A model generated the notes under the pieces. That model was not told where the DNA came from, did no database searches, and saw nothing but the letters and a program-made list of their open reading frames with translations. From Trichosphaerium sp. ATCC 40318 (taxonomy: Eukaryota > Discosea > Flabellinia > Trichosidae), in NCBI GenBank assembly GCA_038496445.1, contig JALMLS010000245.1:1-30001 (forward strand): a stretch of DNA of 30,001 nucleotides, in the 5' to 3' direction. Below, piece by piece: positions 13,137 through 22,653 of the stretch. The position numbers were made by a program, and so were the translations under genes. Numbering within the stretch: the first letter of the stretch is position 1; each line of letters starts with the position of its first letter.

Positions 13137-13749
13137 GGGTCGTTTTAAAGGGGACAATGAGTTGTACAAAAATTGTTTCAAATTGTACATTCCACGCACC
13201 GAATTGTAACCAAATTTCTACCAAAATACCGCGATTGACGAAACGGTGCGCAAAACCAATACGTGCATGGCGAAGACAAACAAAGGTACGTGAATAGCGT
13301 TTGTTAAGTGTTACCAATTTGGTTTCAAAGTTAGCCGTTATTGGTTAATAACCAGTATTAGAGTATAAAACCGCGATACCATGCGTAGAGGAAGCGTTTA
13401 GCGACTACAATAATTAATTGTAGTTTTTTTTGTACTAAATCGAACGCATGTCACTCAAAACAAGCTTGCGCAGGTTAGTGCACGTTACAGACGCGCCACC
13501 GGTATGTGATTGGCACTAAATTTAACTAATAACGTTATTAGAGCCAAAATACAAAAAAAGGAGAAAAATCCTGCCGCTTGACCAAAATTGTAGCGTGCAC
13601 GGTTTAGACGCGTATGCCGGAGTATGAAGGTTTTTTTTTTCTCAAAAAAAGCGAGTTTTTGCTTTTGCTCTAATTTGTAAATAGGTGTATATGGCCTACA
13701 TATACCACGTAAACGCCAGTGGAGTACAAATTGGAAAAGTGGCAAAAAA

Positions 13750-13774
13750 AAAAAGAGGCGATTTGCCTCTTTTT
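13750..13774. repeat. Perfect hairpin with A/T tails
   Basis: AAAAAGAGGC and GCCTCTTTTT form a 10-bp stem with a GATTT loop, ending in a T run on the plus strand. It resembles a stem-plus-T-tract terminator but lies about 190 bases beyond the 3' end of the minus-strand recombinase gene, with no plus-strand gene to end. Confidence 0.55.
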
Positions 13775-13962
13775 GAAAATACAAAAAAAACCCGCGTAGT
13801 TTTTTACCTTTTCATCACAGGTGTAAGCCACGTCACTTCTAATACGAAAAAGTGACTGCATAATCAATAGAAGGAATATTTAGAGGTATGTTTATGTTGT
13901 AGAAAAAAAAAAACAAAATAAAAGCAATGTTAAAACTAACGTTCTACTTTATTGGACACAAA

Positions 13963-16900
13963 TCACTGATTCTTGCAAGTCGTCTGCCACAACCCTATCA
14001 TTGTGTGCGCGTGCCCACGCTTCATGCCACAACTTACCATGGCGTCCACACTTGTAAACTCCATGTACTCATACCCTTGCTCATGTAGAGTCTTTGCAAC
14101 TTCTTCATCATAAAATGGGAATTTCAAGTAAAACGGGTGTACTGGCGTCATGCCTGAAAGTGACTCATGATGATTAGGAAACGGATTGATATCAAGCTCA
14201 TCCGCTTCCATTGGTGTAGCTACTAGTGTTAAACAGGGTAAGGGAGTACAAAGTGTTACTTACGCATAACAAAGGTTGCTGGATCAATGCGATCAGGATC
14301 AATACTATCATCGCTAAGTTCATCAGATGAAATCTCATGTAGCTGTTCATCCAGCTGTTCAGAGATGCCATCAAATTCTGCAGTGTCAGCTCCCTCGTTA
14401 AGAAACTCCACTAGGTACAGTTAGGGTACATAGCAACTATGTAGGTGCAGAGGATTAATGCTCATACGTGGGTTGACATCTGGAAGCATTGCATCTTCTA
14501 ATTCCACATTTTCGATTTGCCCTGCTTGCATCCGTTCTATGTCACTTGCAGACGGCTTAGGACAATATTCACCAGCGTCAAGACCATATACTGTTCGTCT
14601 CAATATGCCTTGTCGTAACCAAAGAAGCTTGGAGATGTACAGCTTTGCATTCTCTCTTTGATTATTCACTGCTATTCTCACACGATCATAATCTTTCTTG
14701 TCTTTATCTGTGGCCCCGGCTGCCATTTTTTTAATGAGCGCTCTCTCACGGAGGATTGGTTTGTATTTACTGTAGGTACAGAGCAGTGTTTCAAGGACCT
14801 CTTCAGGTATGTTCCTCTTCTTGAGTCTACAGTATAATTAGATGCTGAACTAATATAACAGAACAGGAAAAGCAACGTACTTTCTTAGAAAGTATACTCT
14901 TGAGCCATTCTTTGCACTGTACTTCTCTTTTGTTCGTATTTTGCGATACATGGCCTTAGTTACCTTCAAGCAGAGGACACGGTCCATGTTGACAATGTCT
15001 ACATCATAGGAGGTGTCGTCAAGCGTTACATGTGGCTTCAAAACGCGTAGCATCTCATCGTAATCAAACATTGGAGGAAGCTCAACGATATCCTCTGTCT
15101 GCATCCTGTTGTCATCCTTCCAGTACTCCATCATCTCTTCAACGTCGTCTGTGTCTACAGGAATAGGGTTGAGGTCTACGGCAGTGCCTATTTGCCCATT
15201 CAAGCACAAGGAACGTAAGAGCAACAAACGACCGACAATAATCTTGGCTTCCCTCTGTCCTTGAGCTGCTTTACGTTTAGCACAGATGATGTCACCTTTG
15301 GGAGCATTGCGGCTAATGAGGAGCTCTACTCCTTCAACAGACTGGTTGTACTTTGAGCAATATTGTCTTAAAAGCTTCTCTTTGTCATCTTGGATTAATA
15401 CCTTGGCGTTGAAGCTGCAGATAACATTAATACAGGCAAGTACGTGCTTAGTGTGACTTACTATCTTTCAAAGTATAATTTCTTGTTCTTCATAATCCCG
15501 AGTTCCGTCTTCAACCCTTTAGGAATCCTCAACTCAAGAAACCTATCCAATGAATATGTTCCATCAAATGAGCGTGTCTTGGATATTATCTCAACAGATA
15601 TAACTCTTCCAATAGCTGCCATAAGCAACCTTTTGTGGACTCGCATCTTTTCCTTTAAACTTGCAACTCCTTTTTTCTTTTTTGGATTGTTCCTGTGTTT
15701 TGTTATCTGCCGTTGCATTTTGAGAAGTGTAGAGTTGTTGTTGAGCGTTGTTTTTTCGTCATCAGTTGAGTACAAGTGGTATCTAGAGTGAGCGTCAATG
15801 GTTGTTTAAAAATGAACTCAAAAACTCACTGTTGGATGTAGAATCTTTTTACGACAACATCTCCATGGCTTTTGGTCTTGTAGTGAAGTGAACCATCTAT
15901 AGAGGTGTAAGTAAAGACATAAAGGAATACAGGTAACGTACGGTTAGCCAACAGTTTGTTGTATGACGGAGACATGCTGAGGATCTGCGATCGCATCACG
16001 GGACTGAGAGTAGCAGTTGTCATTTTAGTAGCACCATCTTTAGGTACATGTGGCATGTACCACGACCAAGCCATCTCTCTCGCTGTATAACGGCGTGGTT
16101 GCTTCTCTGCAAATAATGAGGTTGTATTCATGATTACCTCATGAAAGTGAGCATAGTAGACGTCCATCACCTGGTGAATTAAAGTCAGATAAACCAAAAA
16201 AAAAAAATACAAAATATTTTGGTTGTTTTTTTCTTTAAGTGTACCTTCCCGTCCTTTGACCACCCTGCTTGACGTGCTAGCATGTCTCTGTCAATAGGAC
16301 GATTTTCATCTGCACAACGGATAATATGGTTCAAGATTAAACCACGTCTTGCTCCTTTGGAAGTTATTTGTCCCTTTTTGAAGCCGGCCTTAATTCCAGC
16401 AACTGTTACATCACGTTTTAGAGTCTGTGTTGTAATTGGAACCTTGGGCTCCCATTCATTTCTGTGACTGTTGATTTTGCAAAAGAATGGCTCTTCTAGC
16501 ATTGCTTCTTTGATCTTGTAAGGTCTTCCTACTTCCCGGCTCTTTTCAATGGCATTGCAACTGGCAAGGTACTGCATTATAGCAATGACAGGGCAAAAAG
16601 ATTTGTCAACGTGATTGCGATTGAAGGTCTTGTATTGGTTACACTGTGATGGAACCTTATCCCATGTAAAAAACACTTCAATAGCCATCTGAACAAAAAC
16701 AAAGTTAATACAAGAAACAAAAGAGTTGTATTGTAAACGGTACGTACATCATCATCACTACAACCAGCTATAAAGTTTATGTGTCTCAACAAAAGCACTG
16801 GGGCATCTTTCTTTGTTTGTGGACAATAAGAACCCACCCTCTTGCCGACAATGGCCTGCATAATCATGTAGCAGCGGAACCTCAAGTGTTTGAGGGATTG

Positions 16901-18175
16901 GACATCATAAGAGTTTGCTAGGATGTGCTTGTTCATGTCAGTTGTTATGGGAAGTTTGTTTATCTTCTCCACATATCTCGGAAACATTTTATTCCACTCT
17001 TTTGTGTACCAAGTCTCTAGCTTATTCACTAACATAGAAATAAGCAACAAAACACAAACGAAAAATGTAAAGCAAAAGCAAAGAGCTTACACCCAGTCGA
17101 GAAAGCCTTGTTCATGAGAGGAGATTCTCCAGAGTCTGAATTATCTCTTTGCCATCTACAAAGTGCTTTGGCATAGTACTGAACGGTTTTTGGTGTCAGA
17201 GGGCGTTTATCATATGTTCTGCTGCAATCTTTCAGGATAATTTTAAACCACATGTTCAAGTTTGGTATAGTGAGAGGCATAGCTTGCTGTAACTCTTCAT
17301 TTGGAGCTTCGGCTACCAGTTTTTCATTGTAAGCCTTGATGAACGCTTTCCAACGCTTGTAGACAAAGATTGTGCCCTTACAGGTGCTGGGAGCATAGAC
17401 GACATCATTGGGAATCTCTGACATCATAGCACTAACAACACAGTTAACTTAGAGCAAAGGAAAATGGTGGTAACAAACTTACAGTTCTTCGACAGTGTGT
17501 TGGCTGAGTAAATCTTCATATGAAATGTTTTGGGATTGCGCATTGGTTGTGTCTGCTTGTTGTGGTACTTTGGATACAGGAAACATCTTTTTGCGGTACT
17601 GGATGAGAGTTAGTACTTGACAATCAAAAAAAAAGGCCAGTACATACCTCTTGAATCGCTGTTATCTGTTCTAGTACCAAAAATCCAATGTCGCCAGCGT
17701 CTGGATGTTCTGAGGCAAGGTTTTCATAACCTCTATGCAGACACAACCATAACGAAAGCTTTCGCATGGTATCTTCTTGTGTAACAGGACTTCGTTCATA
17801 GGCATGGCGTACAATCTCTAAGTTGGGAAAGGATATGATCTTGCTCCAATCCAAAGTCTTTGGGAAAAAACAATCATCCTTAGGGCCAACCAAGAATGTA
17901 TCAATTGAAACTGGGTTGTCGACAATCTACATAAGTTAAAACAAATCAGTAAAGTGCTACAAAGTGGGATAAAAGCATACCAAGGGCGTCACCTGACTTG
18001 CAATAGGAATAGTTGGCGACTGCACCTGCTCTGATATAAAGGCAGCTCTTGCTTTGAGTGACAGAGAGAGAGGACCAGCTATTTCAGGGCTTTGTGACCT
18101 TATACGTTTTGATCTCCTTGGATTTGATTTGCTAACATGTTCTTTCCTATGAGATCTACCACGCTTTCGCTTCAT
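13963..18175 (-). CDS. Tyrosine recombinase (Crypton-like), 12 exons, catalytic residues intact
   Basis: Exons 18175-17981, 17926-17648, 17598-17483, 17431-17091, 17028-16748, 16688-16245, 16170-15830, 15782-15462, 15414-14881, 14826-14468, 14410-14264 and 14222-13963 total 3618 bases, in frame (1205 residues). After a basic N-terminus (MKRKRGRSHRKEH) comes a helical core-binding-like domain (about 200-310). The catalytic set is visible: R374 in GKRVGS, a CPVIAIMQYL segment, K515-x-x-R518 in TSKGARRG (usual HxxR), W547 in QAGW (usual His/Trp) and Y557/Y558 in VYYAHF, ten to eleven residues later as the family requires. Such enzymes cut and rejoin DNA through a phosphotyrosine without copying it. 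The long C-terminus (about 665-1205) holds two or three related helical repeats, an acidic linker and a SAM-like end (FTSVDAMVSCGMKRGHAH). No reverse transcriptase is near, so DIRS-type is unlikely and Crypton or a domesticated gene fits better. Confidence 0.8.
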
Positions 18176-18861
18176 CCTGCTAGGAATTAGAGTAAGTCAA
18201 CAATTCCAAGATACTTTTACAAAGGCCTTGTACCACAAGTATGACAACTGATCAATGTGAGGACTGCATGCACGCTGGAGAGCCTTTTTGGTAGAATGAG
18301 AAAACACACGACAAATAATTAACAATCACATTTTTATTGCAGATTACTTTTACATTGAAGAGTGCCAACAATTATGCCTAAAACCATTAGGACACAAATG
18401 AAAAGATAAAAGGTTAAGGGTTTGTGTTTTGGGGTTGGGTGACAATCACGCTTACAAAAAATATGTACTCTTGTAGTTTCTTCTTTGACTTTATTAATAG
18501 CTTCGGAATCAATCAACTTCATCGCAAAAGCCCTACAACAACACTATCTCAATATCTTAAAAGTCACAATCATGTGATTATAATTTATCAAACGTGATTT
18601 TGTACTTCCGTGGTTTCTGGCAACAAAACTGATGAGATTGTAGTGTACGTACGTTTAGGTAACTTGCTGTATTGCACAAATAATTGTAACAACATAGCGT
18701 ATAGTAAAAAGGTGTTAATTGTGGTTGCGGATGTATAAAACAACGCTAAAAGGTACGCAGAACAAAAATACCACGATTTGTAGTAACAACGTACCTTTTG
18801 TCGCATGTGACAGGAGAAATGCCGTTACGCACCTGAAATGACGCGGCTGTTGTTTGTACTT
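18176..18861. other. 5' flank of the recombinase gene, no supported gene
   Basis: About 690 AT-rich bases. A 62-codon minus-strand frame at 18334-18522 ends in a hydrophobic stretch (FYLFICVLMVLGIIVG) and could be a tiny tail-anchored protein, but nothing else supports it. The promoter of the recombinase gene should lie here; I see no clear element. Confidence 0.45.
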
Positions 18862-18896
18862 AAAACTGTTACATTCCGGCATAATGTAACAGTTTT
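18862..18896. repeat. Lox/FRT-shaped inverted repeat, 14-bp arms
   Basis: AAAACTGTTACATT and AATGTAACAGTTTT pair perfectly around a 7-base asymmetric spacer, CCGGCAT. Tyrosine-recombinase crossover sites have this shape: two 11-14-bp inverted arms around a 6-8-base spacer. It lies about 690 bases upstream of the recombinase start. Function is inferred from shape and position only. Confidence 0.6.
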
Positions 18897-19029
18897 CGCA
18901 CGTATGTTACTTTACCAACAGCATACCACTGTTCCGTTACTTATTTACTACCTGTAGAAAAAATGGTAAGAAATTGTAAACACGTAAGTTTGTGCACCTT
19001 TCCTTTCTCACGTGGGTGTGCTTGCAATA

Positions 19030-19051
19030 ATGGTAGCTTGATTGCTACCAT
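19030..19051. repeat. Short inverted repeat, 8-bp arms
   Basis: ATGGTAGC and GCTACCAT around a 6-base spacer (TTGATT), immediately before the larger repeat at 19056-19088. Confidence 0.5.
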
Positions 19052-19055
19052 ATAT

Positions 19056-19088
19056 GCTTACATTGTATTTGTACATTACAATGTAAGC
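19056..19088. repeat. Second lox-shaped inverted repeat, 12-bp arms
   Basis: GCTTACATTGTA and TACAATGTAAGC pair perfectly around a 9-base spacer (TTTGTACAT). Its arms share the core TTACATT/AATGTAA with the inverted repeat at 18862-18896, so the two may be sites for the same protein. Confidence 0.6.
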
Positions 19089-19185
19089 GCACAACTCAGC
19101 ATAATTGAGCTACAAAGTGCTAAAACCTGTAATTTTCCCATTTTGGGCCAATAAACGAGGAGCGGCCAGCTCAAATTTCCTTGCC

Positions 19186-19457
19186 AACTCAGTTATTTTT
19201 TACAACTCAGTTGTGCGCACAACTCAGTTGAAATTTTGTAACTCAGTTGGCACTAACTGAGCTACATGCGCAACTGAGCTTAAAATTTTAACTGAGTTAG
19301 TGACGTTAACTCAGCTGAAAATGTAAAACTCAGTTGATGTCGTAGCTCAGTTAACAACGTTTTCAGCTGAGTTTTGGACATCAACTCAGTTAAAACTTTA
19401 GCTCAGCTGTTGCCAACTGAGCTGAAAACCAACTGAGTTTTCCCCGACAACTGAGTT
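19186..19457. repeat. Array of 16 AACTSAGTT dyads
   Basis: Sixteen copies of A(A/G)CT(C/G)AG(C/T)T lie in 272 bases, starting at 19186, 19204, 19221, 19240, 19255, 19272, 19290, 19308, 19327, 19344, 19365, 19383, 19400, 19415, 19431 and 19449. Spacing is 15-21 bases, centre to centre. The motif is a dyad around its central base, and the centre is C or G in different copies. The linkers are not conserved. One pair forms a 16-bp palindrome (19209-19224). The 9-mer equals the D-arm of tRNA-Lys (AGCTCAGTT), and a tRNA-Lys-like sequence starts 30 bases away. This looks like an array of protein-binding sites, not a tandem duplication of a longer unit. Confidence 0.85.
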
Positions 19458-19486
19458 CAAAGTACTTTTGCTAACCAATATACCAC

Positions 19487-19559
19487 TCACAAACGAGGGT
19501 CTCGATCCCTCGACCGTACGGTTAAGAGCCGTACGCTCTACCAACTGAGCTAGCCGGGA
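19487..19559 (-). tRNA. tRNA-Lys (CUU)-like, acceptor stem damaged
   Basis: D-arm (GCTC/GAGC with AGTTGGTA loop), anticodon arm (TACGG-CTCTTAA-CCGTA, anticodon CTT) and T-arm (GAGGG-ATCGAGA-CCCTC) all pair perfectly. The acceptor stem does not: TCCCGGC against GTTTGTG has mismatches at pairs 2-71 and 4-69 and several G-T pairs, and the first base is T. It is best read as a recently decayed tRNA-Lys gene or the tRNA head of a repeat, with perhaps some function left. On its own strand transcription would run into the AACTSAGTT array before meeting a T4 run. Confidence 0.6.
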
Positions 19560-20890
19560 CTTGTCGATGGGTTTGAGTAACGTTTATTGGGGTTCTATAA
19601 AATCTAAACCTGTCAATAATTAGTATTAGAGTAGTAAACACAAACACCATAAACTTCCAGTAGTTTTCCAAAACGTACACTTTATACACATAGTGCTACA
19701 CCGAAAGTTGCTAAATGTTGGCACCAGAAAAAAACACGCCGTGAAGATCTTTAAGAAATGTTGAGTATGCTTTTGTCGCACAAATGAACAATAACGGGAT
19801 ATCTTACATTTACCATGGCCAAAACAAACCGCTAACACTGTAATTTTATGAAATAATGTGGCACGGTTACAGCGTATTAGCGTAACTGTGATACAACAGA
19901 TTCCCTGCCATCAAAAATTACACATATACATAGTGTAGTCGCGGTCACGTCTTGGCTTAGCCAGCTACAACAATTCTTCCGTTAATTGTCGTCTAAATAG
20001 AGATGTTAACAAAACAACGGTTGAGACCAAAATGAAGCTGCTTAAAAATGAGATAAATGAAGCAGTTTCGTTTCTTGTTTTTTTCGCATTTGTTGTTGTA
20101 GCTTAGTTATGTTTGACTTACTTTTAGCTAGCCGGTACACTCATGATACAAACACGTGAGTATCTCTTACCACGTAAAGTAACATATAAGGATACTGTAA
20201 TGTGTTATGTTGCAAGTTCTAACAGTACACTTCTATGCATACCTACAGACTGCCAAAAATGTAGGAAAAAAAGAGGATTAGAACTCTACTTTCGTCGTGA
20301 TAATAACTTTGTCAACTTTTTTTGTCAATATTTACGATGTTGTCAACTTTGTTACAAAATGCTGTAAAAATTATTTTCAGCACGCACAGCCAGAAACAAC
20401 GTATTTGAGTTGAAAATACAAAGTGATGCCCGATTTAGAAAAAACACGTGTTGGGTTTTTTTTTTGCTTTAAATGTACCATGTGGTTTTACACGTATCTC
20501 ACATGGTATGTACTACTACACCTTAAACAGTACATAGTGATGCATTTTGCACATTTTTAACCCGTTTAAGGTTTTTATTTCACAACAGCAGCATATTGTA
20601 CTGTAAGAGAGTTTTTGCGCGTAGAAAAGCATAGTGTAGGTACTTGCGAGATGGTTTACTTTATTATCTTTTGATTTTGCCCCATACTTTTTTACAATTG
20701 GTGAAATATGTCTACAGTGCTTCTAACATACCATGAGATATCAATAGTTACTTTTTTGTAACATGGGAGGTAAGTATAACAAAAATCTGTAAACAACTTC
20801 AAGAAGTGTATACACAGCCTTGAACATTGTGTTATGAGCGTTTGAAAGATCCTACATCACTTAACAAGCCATACTTACTATTTGTGTTTG
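19560..20890. other. Non-coding stretch before the MULE remnant
   Basis: No supported gene. It contains a 9-bp-arm inverted repeat (TACCATGTG at 20476-20484 with CACATGGTA at 20500-20508) and, at 20311-20349, GTCAACTT motifs treated separately. CACGTG occurs at 20153 and 20445. Confidence 0.5.
20311..20349. repeat. GTCAACTT motifs, left side of MULE remnant
   Basis: Two GTCAACTT (20311, 20342) and one related GTCAATA (20324) in the same orientation. Inverted copies lie on the far side of the transposase remnant at 23250-23281, which suits subterminal transposase-binding repeats of a DNA transposon. Confidence 0.45.
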
Positions 20891-22653
20891 ATGTTGGACG
20901 CTAATGAGCCACCATTACGGCCAGCAATACCATCAATAGGTAACGTCAAGCTGCTTGCATGGAACCAAGGAAACAACCCTGTTTTTTATTGTTCAAAAGA
21001 GAAAAAGTGGGCTCGACAATATAGTCACATACGCCATGCAAACACACACAAAGGGATTACATGGTATTACCGTTGCAAAAGACGCAGGATTTGTACAGCT
21101 AAGTTACAGATTGTCTCAAGAGCTGGTAAAGACGCTGAACATGCTCAAGTGTTGGATATCAGACAAACAGAAGGTACTATAAACAACAACAGTTTAATTG
21201 AAGTTTAAAATAACCAAAATTGTTAGGGCATTCTCTACAGTGCCTCCCTATTCCCGTTCATAAATTAAAACTTGGAACTGGCGCAAAAACTAGCATTAAA
21301 AAAGATCTGGCACGCAAAATACCAAAATGAAGTGTGGTACGAAAAATGACATCAGCATCTATCACTAATTGTTTTTATGTACTAGTATAAAGCTTTTTTA
21401 CAAGATGAATCTAAAGATCCTCTTAATGGCTATGAGGTACCTAACGCTAATAACATGGCATACCTGGCGCGTAGAGTGCACCACGAAAAGGATATGCACC
21501 ATGAGGTATTGGTTTTTTATTATGCTTGGATTAACATGCCCACAGGTTTACTCAAACATTCAGATGATGTACCCCGAATCATCTAGAATTGTTCAAGCCA
21601 CAAATGATGTAATATCATTTGTCGAGCCAGATTGTGACAAAAAAATACGCAACCTTGATACCAGTGTCCTCTTTGTTGATGGCACCTTTGGCATTGCGGA
21701 TATTAACGCTCAAGTACGTGTAGTAAAAGTAAACAAGATTTTTTAGCTCATATATTTTACTTTAGGTTTTGTTTTTTTGGGTAAAGGCTGTTGGTGAACA
21801 CTACACCAAAGGAACTTGTATTAGCTTCGCCATTATGAAGAATAAAACACTGGCAGAGTATGAATACGCGTTTATGCACCTAAAGAGTGTATGTGGTGCT
21901 CCTTTTGAGCGTTTGATGACTGACGGAGAGACAAACATGAAAAGAGGTACTTTTTTTGCCAACATTTGTTTTACAACTAGTAATATTTGTTTAGCCGCTA
22001 CAAATGTACTGGGACCCTTAAAAATAGCCCAGTGTATTTACCATATAGCAAAAGCTCATAGACGAAGGCGAGCAAGGCTAGGATTGAAAAAAGAAGGGCG
22101 TGAAGAAGAGAATAGATGGTGTAAGCTTGTTTCTTCTGAGCTGATATACGAAAAAAATGAGAAAGCATTCTATCGTAAATGGCACGCCTTTAAAAAAGAA
22201 GTGATTGAGAAGAGCGATGACTGCAAACAATTTATTAAATACTTAGCTAATACTTACATTGAGGTTGCAAACGAAATAACCGAGTACACTACATAATTCA
22301 TACCACAACCTTTTTCTTATTTTTTCCTTACTTTTCGTTTTAAACTTTTTTTTTTACTAGCTCTCCTCCATCTACTTGGGCTCTTTGGACTGTTAAGAAT
22401 ACGCCTTGGGAGCACTGTCGAACGAATAATATCAGTGAGGGCAACAACTGCGATGTCAAGAATGTTAACATTTGAGGGTACTACTAAGCGAGCTTGTGAT
22501 GTTGTGTTTTCTTCTCTGGCAAACTATGCAAAGTGCAGCTTAAAGGATGGCATGCGTACAGTAGAAGGAATACCTGTTGGCACTCCCAAAGCTGTCACAG
22601 AGAAGAGGTGCAAAGAGCAAGCTGAGAAAATCAGAAAGCGGTGCATGTGCTAA
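20891..22653 (+). pseudogene. FLYWCH + MULE transposase remnant, disabled
   Basis: Readable exons: 20891-21173, 21227-21336, 21386-21505, 21546-21713, 21766-21946, 21995-22283 and 22361 to about 22653. Exon 1 ends in a FLYWCH-type zinc finger (WYYRCKRRRICTAKL, with His pairs later). Then comes a MULE/FAR1-type DDE transposase: D in LFVDGTF, D in RLMTDGE, a CIYH zinc-like pair, and the acidic residue in TNNISEGNN. Two lesions are visible: an in-frame TGA at 21328-21330, between the finger and the catalytic domain, and a +1 frameshift between about 22430 and 22455, just after the catalytic Glu. The frame after the shift (ending 22653) still looks like protein. A lysine-rich segment at 22689-22824 (QKEKKQRLQ) may be its last exon, but the phase does not fit. 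It is probably a dead or dying autonomous element. Sequencing error could explain one lesion but hardly both. Confidence 0.75.

Larger units (their letters stand above)
12722..13962. other. Intergenic region 3' of the recombinase gene, rich in dyads
   Basis: 1.24 kb without a supportable gene. It holds a hairpin (12828-12856), a tRNA-Lys-like remnant (about 12900-12975), AACTSAGTT-type dyads (13021-13038 and 13128-13136), a TGGTTA-A-TAACCA dyad (13342-13354), a TATAAAA (13365-13371) that leads to no obvious gene, and a GC-stem hairpin (13750-13774). Small frames here lack codon regularity and splice sites. Confidence 0.6.

Noticed and set aside
13485-13867. Two overlapping minus-strand frames near the GC-stem hairpin
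   Set aside because: Their translations are dominated by Phe/Lys from A/T runs and they overlap the hairpin; no gene-like signal.
13963-15791. A separate gene downstream of the recombinase
   Set aside because: Exons 7-8 (15830/15782) and 8-9 (15462/15414) join in frame with good donors and acceptors, so the region is the C-terminus of the same gene.
18334-18522. Small frame with a hydrophobic end
   Set aside because: Only 62 codons, no homology sensed, no splice or promoter support; recorded as a possibility, not as a gene.
19186-19457. CRISPR-like array
   Set aside because: Repeats are 9 bp, occur in both centre variants, spacers are only 6-12 bases and the host is eukaryotic.
8345-19559. 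One SINE family with tRNA-Lys head
   Set aside because: The three tRNA-like pieces share only the tRNA part; no common body or tail follows them. Not excluded for the heads alone.
20143-20367. 74-codon plus-strand frame
   Set aside because: It runs through the GTCAACTT motifs and has no domain or splice support.
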